DNA from: Flavobacterium algicola
Lineage (GTDB): Bacteria > Bacteroidota > Bacteroidia > Flavobacteriales > Flavobacteriaceae
DNA length: 64,000 nucleotides
Reading direction: 5' to 3'
Assembly (NCBI RefSeq): GCF_022399565.1
Contig: NZ_JAJTUT010000001.1
Coordinates: 496,001-560,000 of the forward strand
Shown: in pieces, positions 42,824-51,722 of the stretch
Layout of the letters: each line of letters opens with the position of its first letter
How positions within the stretch are numbered: the first letter of the stretch is position 1
Translations under genes and position numbers: made by a program
Notes under the pieces: model-generated
Databases searched by the model: none
The model's input: the letters and a program-made list of their open reading frames with translations, nothing else
What the model was told of the DNA's origin: nothing

Positions 42824-43486
42824 TTATGTATGTTTATGGTGAAAAGGACATTTCCAATTATCACTCACTTTTCTTCCACTATATTGTTTTGTCTCACTAT
42901 GTTCTCCAAAATCGCGCAAGACCGGATTAATATCTCCCTGTAATTCCTCATCTCTTTTTCTTATTCGGTCGCGTACCGATTTAAATTTACCCATAGCTCT
43001 CAATTTTTCGAACTGCATATGTAAATTAAAAACAACCGTACAGTAGGGCGCTTTCCGTGCTATTCTTGAACTTTCTGGGTGCAAACCAATCATATAGAAG
43101 GCTTTCCCTTTAACACTAAAACTAAACTTTGAATCATCAGGGTTAGAACTTACTGAATTGTCCCAGTCTGTATCATCACTGTCGTGCAAGCGTTGCAAAA
43201 ATTGCCACAATGCTTTTTCAAATTCCAGCTCTGATTTAAAGTTGTCATTCTTAAAACAGATTATTAGCGATTCAAACATTTTCGAATCAAAATCATAATT
43301 TTTAAGATACGATTCTACATCAGCAAGAATAGGCGTTATGACATTTTCATCAAGAATACTGTCATACACTTTAAGGTCGTATTTCTCCATTTTAAAAACC
43401 GAATTTGCAATGACGCAAGGATGCTGCTTTTCGATTATAAAATTTTTATATTCATTTTCTATAGCATTTGATATCTGTGTTTTCAT
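42824..43486 (-). CDS. YqcI/YcgG family haem-dependent oxygenase-like protein (GntA type)
   Basis: A 220-residue protein with the YqcI/YcgG layout: FIIEKQHPCVIANSVFKM near 16-33, ALWQFLQRLHDSDDTDWDNSVS near 115-136, FSFSVKGKAFYMIGLHPESSRIARKAPYCTVVFNLHMQFEKLR near 145-187 and IRKRDEELQGDINPVLRDFGEHSETKQYSG near 195-222. Family member GntA is a haem-dependent N-hydroxylase in guanitoxin synthesis. No other guanitoxin genes are nearby, so a related N-oxygenation of an amino acid or guanidine compound is the cautious reading. First gene of a three-gene operon. Confidence 0.85.
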   Translation of the reverse strand: MKTQISNAIENEYKNFIIEKQHPCVIANSVFKMEKYDLKVYDSILDENVITPILADVESYLKNYDFDSKMFESLIICFKNDNFKSELEFEKALWQFLQRLHDSDDTDWDNSVSSNPDDSKFSFSVKGKAFYMIGLHPESSRIARKAPYCTVVFNLHMQFEKLRAMGKFKSVRDRIRKRDEELQGDINPVLRDFGEHSETKQYSGRKVSDNWKCPFHHKHT

Positions 43487-43626
43487 AGCATTTTTATTAT
43501 GTAGTAAAATTAAAAAGTATGCTATCCTTTTGTCTTACAGAATTTTCAGCAATGGTTGCATGATTTAATTCTACTACTTAAAATGTGAAATTTCGAAAAT
43601 ATAATGATTAGTAATGAAGCTGAAAA

Positions 43627-45150
43627 TTAACCGACCTGAAGACTGGGAGCATGTAATCTTGGATACAATTTCTTTATCAAACCTTTTAATCGGTCTTGGT
43701 AATCCTGCATTAACCAATTTTTATAATTTGTAGACGCATGCTCCAAACACTTTACATATTGTTTTACTCGCCATTCCGTTTCTGGAATCAAGGCTTCTGC
43801 CAGAGCGATAGCATGACTAAGAGAGTCTGCGTTGTCAAGGCACATTTTGGCTTGCTGTCTTATCGATTGCTGAATAACAGTTTTTGGTTTTTTCTCGGTG
43901 TCGATTGCTTCATGATAATAACTATCAATATCAAAGGTGAGTTCTAAAGTTCTGGAAAACTGAGAACGAATTTCAGGAGTAAGTGTATGAGACTGAAAAG
44001 AAGAATTTGAACTTACTTGATAATGCATTTGTTTTGCAAACGTATCGGGATGGTCAAAAATATATTTCCAATCCATAGGAGCATCCCACGCACCAAACCT
44101 CTTAATATTATTTCCCAAATCTGTAATTCCAAAAGTCTTTTTTGATCGAAGTCTTCTTGCTCCGCGTCCAATCATTTGATGGTAAAGCGTAATAGATGTT
44201 GTTGCTCTGTTAAGAATAACATGTTTTATCGACGGTTCATCAAAGCCCGTTGTAAGAATTGAAACGGAAGTAAGAACAGCATTTTTAGTTTTTTTAAACC
44301 ATTTCAAAATTTCTTTTCTCTCCTCGTCAGTTGTTTTGTTATCCAAATGTCTTATAGGTATTCCGTTTGCTTTAAATAGTGTTTCAACCTGTTGCGATAC
44401 TGCAATTCCATTATTAAAAATCAACGTTTTTTTTCCTTTGGCGTTTTCTGTGTATGCTCTTATTAATAATTCCTGCATTGCTTCAGAACCATACAATTCA
44501 TTTGATGAACTAACTGTGAAGTCACCGTGAATTCCAGTTTTTAACGAATTTAATTCTACTTCATAAATATAGGACTTCGGCTTAGCCAAAAAACCTTTAT
44601 TTATCAAATCGGCAATGCTTTCCCCCATTAGAAGACTATCATAATAACGATTCATGGGTTTTGAAATATCAGAGCTAAACGGGGTCGCAGTAGCCCCAAT
44701 GACAAATGCATGTTTGAATTTTCTAGTTAATTTTCGAAAAGAATTATGATGTGCTTCATCTATAATGACAAGTCCTACATCTTTTGTATTGATTTTTTTG
44801 GCTTTTATTCTATTGCGAACTGTCTCGACCATCGCAACATAACAACTCGAATTATTTGTGAAATTTTTAGTCTTACTACTAATTATTCGATTTTGAACAG
44901 TTAGCTTTTTTAATGTAGTAGATGTCTGCTTGCACAACTCATTGCGATGAGTTAAAATCATAACCTTTTTGCCGAATTGCTCAATGTATCTACGTGCAAT
45001 CTCTGAGAAAACCACCGTTTTCCCTCCACCTGTTGGCAACTGATATAGAAGTTTTCGATTTTGTTTGTTTTGAATACTATCAAAAATTGTAGTAATATCT
45101 TTTTGTTGATAATCGTAAAACGACGTAGTATTCTGTTTTGTAGTTTCCAT
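43627..45150 (-). CDS. DEAD/DEAH box helicase
   Basis: A 507-residue superfamily 2 helicase. Motif I is PTGGGKTVVFSEIARRY near 42-57, motif II VIIDEAHHNSF near 128-138, motif III GATATPF near 152-158, and motif VI MIGRGARRLRSKKTFGITDLGNN. The C-terminal about 120 residues are helical with no nuclease motif that I see. The type III restriction/SSL2-like core is common in Bacteroidota as a stand-alone ATPase. No methylase or defence gene lies beside it, so a defence role is not supported. Confidence 0.88.
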   Translation of the reverse strand: METTKQNTTSFYDYQQKDITTIFDSIQNKQNRKLLYQLPTGGGKTVVFSEIARRYIEQFGKKVMILTHRNELCKQTSTTLKKLTVQNRIISSKTKNFTNNSSCYVAMVETVRNRIKAKKINTKDVGLVIIDEAHHNSFRKLTRKFKHAFVIGATATPFSSDISKPMNRYYDSLLMGESIADLINKGFLAKPKSYIYEVELNSLKTGIHGDFTVSSSNELYGSEAMQELLIRAYTENAKGKKTLIFNNGIAVSQQVETLFKANGIPIRHLDNKTTDEERKEILKWFKKTKNAVLTSVSILTTGFDEPSIKHVILNRATTSITLYHQMIGRGARRLRSKKTFGITDLGNNIKRFGAWDAPMDWKYIFDHPDTFAKQMHYQVSSNSSFQSHTLTPEIRSQFSRTLELTFDIDSYYHEAIDTEKKPKTVIQQSIRQQAKMCLDNADSLSHAIALAEALIPETEWRVKQYVKCLEHASTNYKNWLMQDYQDRLKGLIKKLYPRLHAPSLQVG

Positions 45151-45466
45151 ATTGATAGTAATAAGTAGTGATAGTGCTCTTAATTTTCGAAAGCTAAAAA
45201 GCGTTTTGTAGCGCTATCTTTCAGTGAAATAAAATTAAATCTATACGCTATCATATCTTTATACTATTTGGCTCGTACATTATATAATTGCAATTCGTTT
45301 ACCTACTGGCTTTTTAGCCAGAGGAGCTTTTACTGTGGTTCCGAAAATTTGAAAAGTAAAGTTAGCAAGACTAATTAAATTTGATCAAGAGCCAAATCAT
45401 AAAAGATTTTTTAAGACGACTCTTTCCGGCAATTATTCTATCTTTAAAATAAAATCAAAAAAAGGT
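45151..45466. other. 316-bp divergent spacer
   Basis: No gene, RNA or repeat of note. A small hairpin CTGGCT/AGCCAG with a TTT loop lies at 45306-45321 and recalls the central hairpin of family A copy 3, but the flanking boxes are missing. Confidence 0.4.
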
Positions 45467-47719
45467 TTGAAAGAAAAACGCAAACAATTAGAATTATTTT
45501 TAAAAAGTTCCAGCTTTTATCGAGGTATTCGCATAGGACTAGGAATTGTTACACCCTTAGCTATCTTAAACCTTTTGGGGTATTCCGCCTATGCACCAGC
45601 AGTTGCGGTTGGAACTTTTTTGATCGCTCCGAGTGACATTCCAGGTAGTTTCAAGCGAAAGATATATGCATTTATCATTACTATTCTATTAACGATGCTA
45701 GTAACTACAATTGTATTATTTGCAAAACCCTATCTCACTGTTTTATTACTCGTGCTTGCTGTAATTACATTTGGAATTTCTCTACTTTCAGTATATGGTT
45801 TTCGAGCATCGTTGGTGTCTTTTTCTGGCTTATTGGCTATGGTGATTTCTCTTGCCGTGCAAAAAGCATCTGTAAGTGAAATTTTGACGCAAGTAGCTTT
45901 GATGGGTATCGGTGGTATATGGTACCTAACTGTTGCTTTTATTTTTCGAAAACTAACATTTATAAAAGACCAAAATCAATTATTATCAGACACTTTACTG
46001 CTTATTGGGAATTATCTAAAACTGCGCGCTAAACTTTTGACACAGAAGAACAAGCGAGAAGAACGTTTGAAAAAAACTTTTGCTTTACAACATCAAATTA
46101 ATGATAAGCATGAAACCTTACGAGAAGCGCTGCTTGCCGCCCGTAAAAAATCTGGGCGATCTCAGGTAGAAGAAAAACAACTTTTAATACTTTCCTCTTC
46201 AATTAATATTTTCGAATTGATCGAAGCTACTCACATGGATTACAAAGTAATTGATGGTATTTTTGGGGAACAGAGCACTTATTTAAAAAGTTCTCAAAAT
46301 CTAAGTAAGGTAATGGGAAATCATTTAATTCGCCTTTCAGAATTACTCATTCAGAAAGATACAATTCCCGATAAAAAACCATTGCTCATTGCCCTACATG
46401 ATGCAAGTGAGTCGATCAGCAATTACACATCAGATGTTACAATACCAGAAGCTCGTGACGGAGCATTACTACTGCATAATTTACATGATTATCAAGAACA
46501 ACTGCTTCAAGAAATCCGAATTATTAGGAGAATCATGGCCAATGTAGATGATGAATCGAATACTAATTTTAATAGCCAAGATGCAGCTCAATTTCTAACA
46601 ATGCAGGAGTATAATTTAAATATTCTACTTCAAAATTTGAACTTGAATTCCACAACTATGAGACATTCTTTGCGACTAACAATTGCTATAGTATTTGCTT
46701 TTTTGTTTGGGACCTTTTTCGAAATTCAAAATACCTACTGGATTTTATTGACAGTAATTGTAATCATGCGTCCCAATTTTGGCTTGACCAAAGAACGCTC
46801 CAAAGACCGAATTATAGGAACCTTAGTTGGCGCAGTGGTTGCCGTTGCTATTGTCTTGCTAACTCAAAATTTAATTATCTACGGCATCCTCGCATTTATC
46901 TCCTTAGTCCTCTCTTTTGCGTTGACCCAACAAAATTACAAGTTTGCTGCCGCACTCATTACAATAACCATTGTATTTGTCTATTCCTTTATTAACCCGA
47001 ATGCTTTTGAGGTGATTCAATACCGCGTTCTAGATACTGTCATTGGATCAGCTATAGCAGTTGCCGCCAATTATTTACTTTTCCCTAGTTGGGAAGCAGA
47101 TAATCTACAACAAGTACTTCTCACCGCTTTTAAAAAAAACAGAGACTATCTGTTAGCGACTCAAAACTCTTATAAAGATTTCACTAAAAATAAATTTGCC
47201 TATAATTTGGCTAGAAAAGAAGCTTTTCTTGCCATGAGTAATTTAAATGCAGCTTTTCAACGACTTACACAAGACCCAAAATCAAAACAGAAAGAGTTTC
47301 AATTGATTTATGAGATTGTTACACTTCATCAGAATATGATTTCAGCCATTGCTTCAATAGGTAATTTTGTTAGCAATCATAAGACCACCAATACCTCAGA
47401 AGAATTTGATCATTTAATTGCACAAATTGCAATTACTCTTAAAAACACTTTGGACACTTTAAGCGATAATCAAGAAGCGAAAATTAATGTCGAAAAAAAC
47501 ATTGAAGATTCGCAGAAAAAACTGTTCGCCAATTACAAAGAATTATCAAATTTAAGAGATCGAAATATTAATCGAGGACAGACTGAAATCGACTCAGACA
47601 CACTTCACGGTTTGCAGGAAGCCTATTTGATTGCTAACAATCTTATCTGGTTACAAACGATCTCAGAAAACCTTGACAAAGCAATTAATAGGTACCACAC
47701 CTCTATCGCACTCAACTAA
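45467..47719 (+). CDS. FUSC family membrane protein (YccS/YhfK-like)
   Basis: A 750-residue protein with two membrane blocks, residues about 18-170 and 405-540, each of about six helices, joined and followed by long soluble helical regions. The second block has the conserved FUSC motif TYWILLTVIVIMRPNFGLTKERSKDRIIGTLVGA. The family resembles aromatic-acid and fusaric-acid efflux proteins, but the substrate of YccS-type members is not known. The start is TTG 45467 with no closer ATG. A 21-codon hydrophobic frame follows 8 bases after the stop. Confidence 0.85.
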   Translation: MKEKRKQLELFLKSSSFYRGIRIGLGIVTPLAILNLLGYSAYAPAVAVGTFLIAPSDIPGSFKRKIYAFIITILLTMLVTTIVLFAKPYLTVLLLVLAVITFGISLLSVYGFRASLVSFSGLLAMVISLAVQKASVSEILTQVALMGIGGIWYLTVAFIFRKLTFIKDQNQLLSDTLLLIGNYLKLRAKLLTQKNKREERLKKTFALQHQINDKHETLREALLAARKKSGRSQVEEKQLLILSSSINIFELIEATHMDYKVIDGIFGEQSTYLKSSQNLSKVMGNHLIRLSELLIQKDTIPDKKPLLIALHDASESISNYTSDVTIPEARDGALLLHNLHDYQEQLLQEIRIIRRIMANVDDESNTNFNSQDAAQFLTMQEYNLNILLQNLNLNSTTMRHSLRLTIAIVFAFLFGTFFEIQNTYWILLTVIVIMRPNFGLTKERSKDRIIGTLVGAVVAVAIVLLTQNLIIYGILAFISLVLSFALTQQNYKFAAALITITIVFVYSFINPNAFEVIQYRVLDTVIGSAIAVAANYLLFPSWEADNLQQVLLTAFKKNRDYLLATQNSYKDFTKNKFAYNLARKEAFLAMSNLNAAFQRLTQDPKSKQKEFQLIYEIVTLHQNMISAIASIGNFVSNHKTTNTSEEFDHLIAQIAITLKNTLDTLSDNQEAKINVEKNIEDSQKKLFANYKELSNLRDRNINRGQTEIDSDTLHGLQEAYLIANNLIWLQTISENLDKAINRYHTSIALN

Positions 47720-47727
47720 ATATTTAA

Positions 47728-47793
47728 ATGAGTAATTACTTTGAGATTGTAGCACTGCTGGTAATTCTTTCTCTCTTTATGGGAATAATGTAA
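47728..47793 (+). CDS. Possible 21-residue membrane micropeptide
   Basis: ATG 47728 to TAA 47793 encodes a peptide that is nearly all hydrophobic after YFE (IVALLVILSLFMGIM), long enough for one membrane helix. It begins 8 bases after the FUSC stop codon, so it could be a small partner subunit translated from the same message. At this length chance is a serious alternative. Confidence 0.25.
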   Translation: MSNYFEIVALLVILSLFMGIM

Positions 47794-47962
47794 TTCCCAA
47801 TACTAATTACATAACGACTTTAGATAGCCAAAAATGTAACTTTGTAATCCCGTTTGAATTTTTACAAACGGCACTCTACATATAGGGAATTTCATTTCCA
47901 ACTCATTTCAAAAATTCCTTAGGAGTTAATTCGAAATAAATATTTAATTAAATACTATTATT

Positions 47963-49345
47963 ATGTCAATACAAACGATCAACCCGAACACCAATAAAAC
48001 TATAAAGTCATTTGATGAAATGACCGATAAGATAGTTGATGCCAAAATTGAGAAAGCTAATTTGACATTTACAGATTGGAAAAAAACATCCTACCAAGAA
48101 AGAGCAGATCTACTACATAAGGTCGCTGATTTAATGCGAGCAAAAAAGACAGACCTAGCAAAAATTATTACGTTAGAAATGGGAAAATTGCTATCACAAG
48201 CAGAAGGAGAAATAGACGTGAGTGCGTCAATTTTAGACTACTATGCTGATAATGGAGAAACATTTTTGGCCGATAAAATACTAGATCCAGAACATGGAGC
48301 GGCGATTATTAGAAATAGTCCGATTGGAGTTTTACTAGGTGTGATGCCTTGGAACTTCCCTTTTTACCAAGTGGTGCGATTTGCCGCTCCAAACATTATG
48401 GTAGGAAATACAATTGTACTTAAACATGCATCAATAGTTCCTCAATGTGCAGAAGCAATTGAGAAGTTGTTTGAAGAAGCAAATGCTCCCGAAGGTTTGT
48501 ACACAAATTTATATATCAGTGGAAAAAACGCTTCAAAACTAGTAGCTGATAAGCGCATTAAAGGAGTATCACTAACGGGAAGTGAAGATGCAGGTGCTAG
48601 CATTGCAATGGAAGCTGGTAAACATCTCAAAAAAGTAGTACTAGAATTAGGAGGTAATGACCCGTTTATTATACTCGAAGATGCCGATATTGAAAAAACA
48701 GTGGAATGGGCAGTAGTGGGAAGAATGAATAATAATGGACAATGCTGTGTAGCATCCAAACGATTTATCGCAGTGGAAGCTATTGCGGATAAATTTCTTG
48801 AAAAATTCAAAGAAAAGCTATCTCAAATGAAGGTAGGCGACCCAATGGATCCGAATACCGAACTTGGTCCTTTGAGTAGTGAAGCGGCGGCTGTTCATCT
48901 TGCCGATCAATTAAATCGCAGCATTGATGAAGGTGCAACTGTTTTGCTAGGAGGCAAGAGACCTGAACGAGAAGGTGCTTTTATGGAACCGACAATACTG
49001 ACGGACCTCAAACCTGAAATGACCGCGTACTACGAAGAACTTTTTGGCCCAGTTGCCTCATTTTATATAGTGAAAGATGAGAATGAAGCTATTGAACTTG
49101 CAAATGATTCTCAATTTGGTCTTGGAGCATCCATTTTTACTCAAGATGTAGAGCGTGGTAAAGCAATAGCAGACCAGATTGATAGTGGAATGGTTTTTAT
49201 TAATCATCCCACATGGACACAAGCAGATCTTCCTTTTGGTGGAACAAAACGTTCTGGTTTTGGTAGAGAATTATCTGAACTAGGTATACACGAATTTGTG
49301 AACAAAAAATTAATTCGCATAAGCGGACTCAACGATCCTTTTTAG
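47963..49345 (+). CDS. NAD(P)-dependent aldehyde dehydrogenase, succinate-semialdehyde type
   Basis: A 460-residue aldehyde dehydrogenase. The cofactor loop is LTGSEDAGASIA near 208, the general-base Glu is in VVLELGGNDPFIIL near 229-242, and the catalytic Cys in NNNGQCCVASKRFI near 257-270. MPWNFPFYQVVRFAAPNIM near 129-147 marks the substrate channel. It is most like the short NAD-dependent succinate-semialdehyde dehydrogenases (YneI/Sad type), though semialdehyde substrate is inferred from similarity. A structured hairpin follows at 49425. Confidence 0.88.
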   Translation: MSIQTINPNTNKTIKSFDEMTDKIVDAKIEKANLTFTDWKKTSYQERADLLHKVADLMRAKKTDLAKIITLEMGKLLSQAEGEIDVSASILDYYADNGETFLADKILDPEHGAAIIRNSPIGVLLGVMPWNFPFYQVVRFAAPNIMVGNTIVLKHASIVPQCAEAIEKLFEEANAPEGLYTNLYISGKNASKLVADKRIKGVSLTGSEDAGASIAMEAGKHLKKVVLELGGNDPFIILEDADIEKTVEWAVVGRMNNNGQCCVASKRFIAVEAIADKFLEKFKEKLSQMKVGDPMDPNTELGPLSSEAAAVHLADQLNRSIDEGATVLLGGKRPEREGAFMEPTILTDLKPEMTAYYEELFGPVASFYIVKDENEAIELANDSQFGLGASIFTQDVERGKAIADQIDSGMVFINHPTWTQADLPFGGTKRSGFGRELSELGIHEFVNKKLIRISGLNDPF

Positions 49346-49424
49346 GAAATAAATATCCCTTTGCAGATATTCTAGTAGTTGTAATAACTACATCGGAACC
49401 GCAAAATCATAAACTTAAAACTAT

Positions 49425-49475
49425 AGTAAATCGTATTAGTTCCAGAAGTACTGGAACTGATAGATTTACTTTAAA
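49425..49475 (+). terminator. Nested hairpin, probable terminator after the aldehyde dehydrogenase gene
   Basis: Two stacked stems: outer AGTAAATC (49425-49432) with GATTTACT (49463-49470) and inner AGTTCCAG (49438-49445) with CTGGAACT (49451-49458), loop of 5. A short TT and A-rich tail follow, not a strong T run, so it may serve another RNA function. Confidence 0.45.
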
Positions 49476-49552
49476 AATTAAATCATAAATATCGTATTGC
49501 GTTGAACTTTATAAAAGTTTTAGACCAATACACTTAATTATAAAAATTTATT

Positions 49553-50191
49553 ATGTCAAACGAGAAGCAAAATATACTTATAGCAGGAGCTCACGGAACT
49601 ACAGGTAAAATCATTATCGAATTACTTCAGCAGTCAGATAAATATAATCCTATTGCGATGGTGAGAAAACAAGATCAGAAAACGTATTTTGAAGAAAAAA
49701 ATATAGCAGCGGTTCTTGCCAATTTAGAGGATGAAGATTTAAGCAATGCAGTAGCAAATGCACACAAAATTATATTTGCTGCAGGATCGAAAGGAAAAAA
49801 TGTAATCGGTGTTGATCAAGAAGGTGCTAAAAACTTAATAAAAGCAGCAGAAAATTCAGGAGCGAAGAAATTTGTGATGTTAAGCACCATGGGAGCCGAT
49901 GAGCCTTCTGTCAATAAAGAGCTCGAAGAATATTTAAAAGCAAAGCAAAATGCGGATGAATTTTTACAATCTAGCGGATTAGATTATAGTATTGTAAGAC
50001 CAGGATCATTGACCGATAATAGTGGGACAGGTACAATACAATTGGAAGACAAATTAGGAGAACATGGAGAAATCCCTAGAGCAGATGTTGCTAAAACATT
50101 AGTGAATATGCTTGACGATAATATCAAACACAATCAAGTATTTGAAATTATATCTGGTGATGTCGCAATCGAAAAAGCATTAGCCAACTAA
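49553..50191 (+). CDS. NAD(P)H-binding SDR-type protein
   Basis: A 212-residue atypical short-chain dehydrogenase. The N-terminal Rossmann motif is IAGAHGTTGKIII at about 10-22, followed by a FAAGSKGKN strand end and VMLSTMGADEP near 108-118. YSIVRPGSLTDNSGTGTIQL near 145-164 is typical of the NAD(P)H-binding (PF13460) group related to NmrA and YwnB. The classical YxxxK pair is not evident, so it may sense or bind cofactor. Function not known; transcribed alone with a terminator after it. Confidence 0.85.
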   Translation: MSNEKQNILIAGAHGTTGKIIIELLQQSDKYNPIAMVRKQDQKTYFEEKNIAAVLANLEDEDLSNAVANAHKIIFAAGSKGKNVIGVDQEGAKNLIKAAENSGAKKFVMLSTMGADEPSVNKELEEYLKAKQNADEFLQSSGLDYSIVRPGSLTDNSGTGTIQLEDKLGEHGEIPRADVAKTLVNMLDDNIKHNQVFEIISGDVAIEKALAN

Positions 50192-50213
50192 GAATAATAG
50201 TTTATAGAAAATA

Positions 50214-50242
50214 ATAAAGCTGTCTTGGAGGAGACAGCTTTA
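50214..50242 (+). terminator. Rho-independent-like terminator
   Basis: Stem AAAGCTGTCT (50215-50224) with AGACAGCTTT (50232-50241), 7-base loop, followed by ATAAAC rather than a T run; the last stem bases supply the T residues. Ends 23 bases after the SDR gene. Confidence 0.6.
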
Positions 50243-50287
50243 TAAACAAAATTATTAAATACTAACATTATGAAAAAACATACTAAA

Positions 50288-51142
50288 TTATTCCTCAGAC
50301 ACTAATGGTCTTTGAATATCCATTGCAACATTCAACAATACTGCAACTCCTTTTTCATTAAACATTGTCATGTTTAATGTATCTAAAACAGCCAATCTTC
50401 TAGATATCAATCCACTGAATTTATTATAAGAAATATTCATTTCTTTTAACTGATTTAATTTTTCTAATTCGAAAGGAATTTGACCAACAAAATTATTTTC
50501 GAATAAACTTAAATTCTCCAATGATTTCATATCTGAAATATGATAGCTTAACTCTCCAGTCAATTTATTACTATTAAGCAACAATATTTTTAAATTTGCT
50601 ATCTCATAAAGAGAGACCGGAATTTCACCTTCAATTTCATTATTAAAAAGTGACAAAGTTTCAAGATTTTGTAAATCTCCTATTTGGGCAGGTAAATTAC
50701 CAGATAGTCTGTTCATAAACAAACTAACATTTTGTAGTTTAGTCAAGTTACAAATAGTAACTGGAATAGTTCCTGATAGTTGATTAAATGAAATATTTAA
50801 AACCTTTAAGTCTTTTAATTTATCCAAATCCGCAGGAATTGTACCTGAAATTTTATTTCTATGTAAATTTAATTCTTGTAAATCCACAAGGTTTGTGATT
50901 TCAATTGGCAAAGCTCCTGTTAAATTGTTATTTGATAAATTCAAAGACACAATTTTATTCCCCTCTACTTTTACACCGTACCAACTAGAAACAGATGAGG
51001 CTAAATCCCATTTTGTTTTCCAATTTGCACCATCAGTAGCATCATAAATTTTAATTAGGGTAGCTTGATCCGACGATGAAACCTGTGCTATCATTAAAAA
51101 TGATACCATAGCAGTCAAAACAAATGTGAATATATTTTTCAT
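50288..51142 (-). CDS. Secreted leucine-rich repeat protein with plant-type repeats
   Basis: A 284-residue exported protein with signal peptide ending IAQ (about 20), the LRR N-cap SDQATLIKIYDATDGANWKTKWDL, and about seven repeats of the form LxxLxLxxNxLxGxIPxxLxxL (SLNLSNNNLTGALPIEIT, DLQELNLHRNKISGTIPADLDKL and so on) from about 67 to 235. This repeat spelling, with GxIP, is the plant-receptor class and occurs in some Bacteroidota surface proteins. The C-terminus shows no type IX secretion sorting domain. Role unknown; probably binds a protein or glycan. Confidence 0.85.
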   Translation of the reverse strand: MKNIFTFVLTAMVSFLMIAQVSSSDQATLIKIYDATDGANWKTKWDLASSVSSWYGVKVEGNKIVSLNLSNNNLTGALPIEITNLVDLQELNLHRNKISGTIPADLDKLKDLKVLNISFNQLSGTIPVTICNLTKLQNVSLFMNRLSGNLPAQIGDLQNLETLSLFNNEIEGEIPVSLYEIANLKILLLNSNKLTGELSYHISDMKSLENLSLFENNFVGQIPFELEKLNQLKEMNISYNKFSGLISRRLAVLDTLNMTMFNEKGVAVLLNVAMDIQRPLVSEE

Positions 51143-51342
51143 AACCGTAATTTTAATTAAATAATACGATCAAATATACGTTTAACACAGTCTTAAAGCT
51201 AAAATAATCGACGAACAGCATTATAAAAATATATTTGTAATCTAAATACTTCTTTTAACTGCAATTGCATATAAATAATTTACTTAAAACACAGTGCATC
51301 TAATTGTCATATTTAAAAGATGAAAATCACCTACTACTCAAT

Positions 51343-51618
51343 TTATAATTTTTCTATTGCTGTCGCTAGATCGAAATCTTTTTCTGTCACACCATCTGCG
51401 TCATGTGTTGATAATCGTATGGTTACCTTGTTATAAACATTGAATAATTCTGGGTGATGATTCGCTTTTTCGGATAATAGACCTACTTGCACGATGAAGC
51501 CAAGTGCTTGATTAAAATTTTTAAATGTAAATTTCTTTTCGATTCCGTTATTATCAAATTTCCAGCCTTCAATTTTTGAAAGTAAAGGGACAGCCGTTTT
51601 TTCTGTAAACGTTTTCAT
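51343..51618 (-). CDS. 4a-hydroxytetrahydrobiopterin dehydratase (pterin-4-alpha-carbinolamine dehydratase)
   Basis: A 91-residue protein of the PCD/DCoH fold. The strand-helix core (WKFDNNGIEKKFTFKNFNQALGFIVQVGLLSEKANHHPELFNVYNKVTIRLSTHD) shows the signature His pair NHHPE near 51-55 with a later TIRLSTHD. The enzyme restores dihydropterin after aromatic amino-acid hydroxylases act. It usually accompanies phenylalanine hydroxylase, which is not in this window. Length matches the family. Confidence 0.9.
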   Translation of the reverse strand: MKTFTEKTAVPLLSKIEGWKFDNNGIEKKFTFKNFNQALGFIVQVGLLSEKANHHPELFNVYNKVTIRLSTHDADGVTEKDFDLATAIEKL

Positions 51619-51722
51619 AGTGTGTGATTTTAGATAGATAAAATTAGTTAATATTTTCCTATTCGCTTTCTATATTAACTTTAATTGGTAATTTAGACCT
51701 CTCAAAAACCGGCCATTCTACC

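Noticed and set aside
43627..45150. Helicase as part of a restriction or defence island
   Set aside because: No methylase, nuclease or other defence gene lies beside it, and base composition matches its surroundings.
45300..45345. A fourth family A copy (TGGCTTTTTAGCCA hairpin)
   Set aside because: Only a short hairpin resembles copy 3; neither end box is present.
49800..50190. SDR gene as a complex I or NmrA regulator
   Set aside because: Motifs only support a general NAD(P)H-binding protein; no partner genes.
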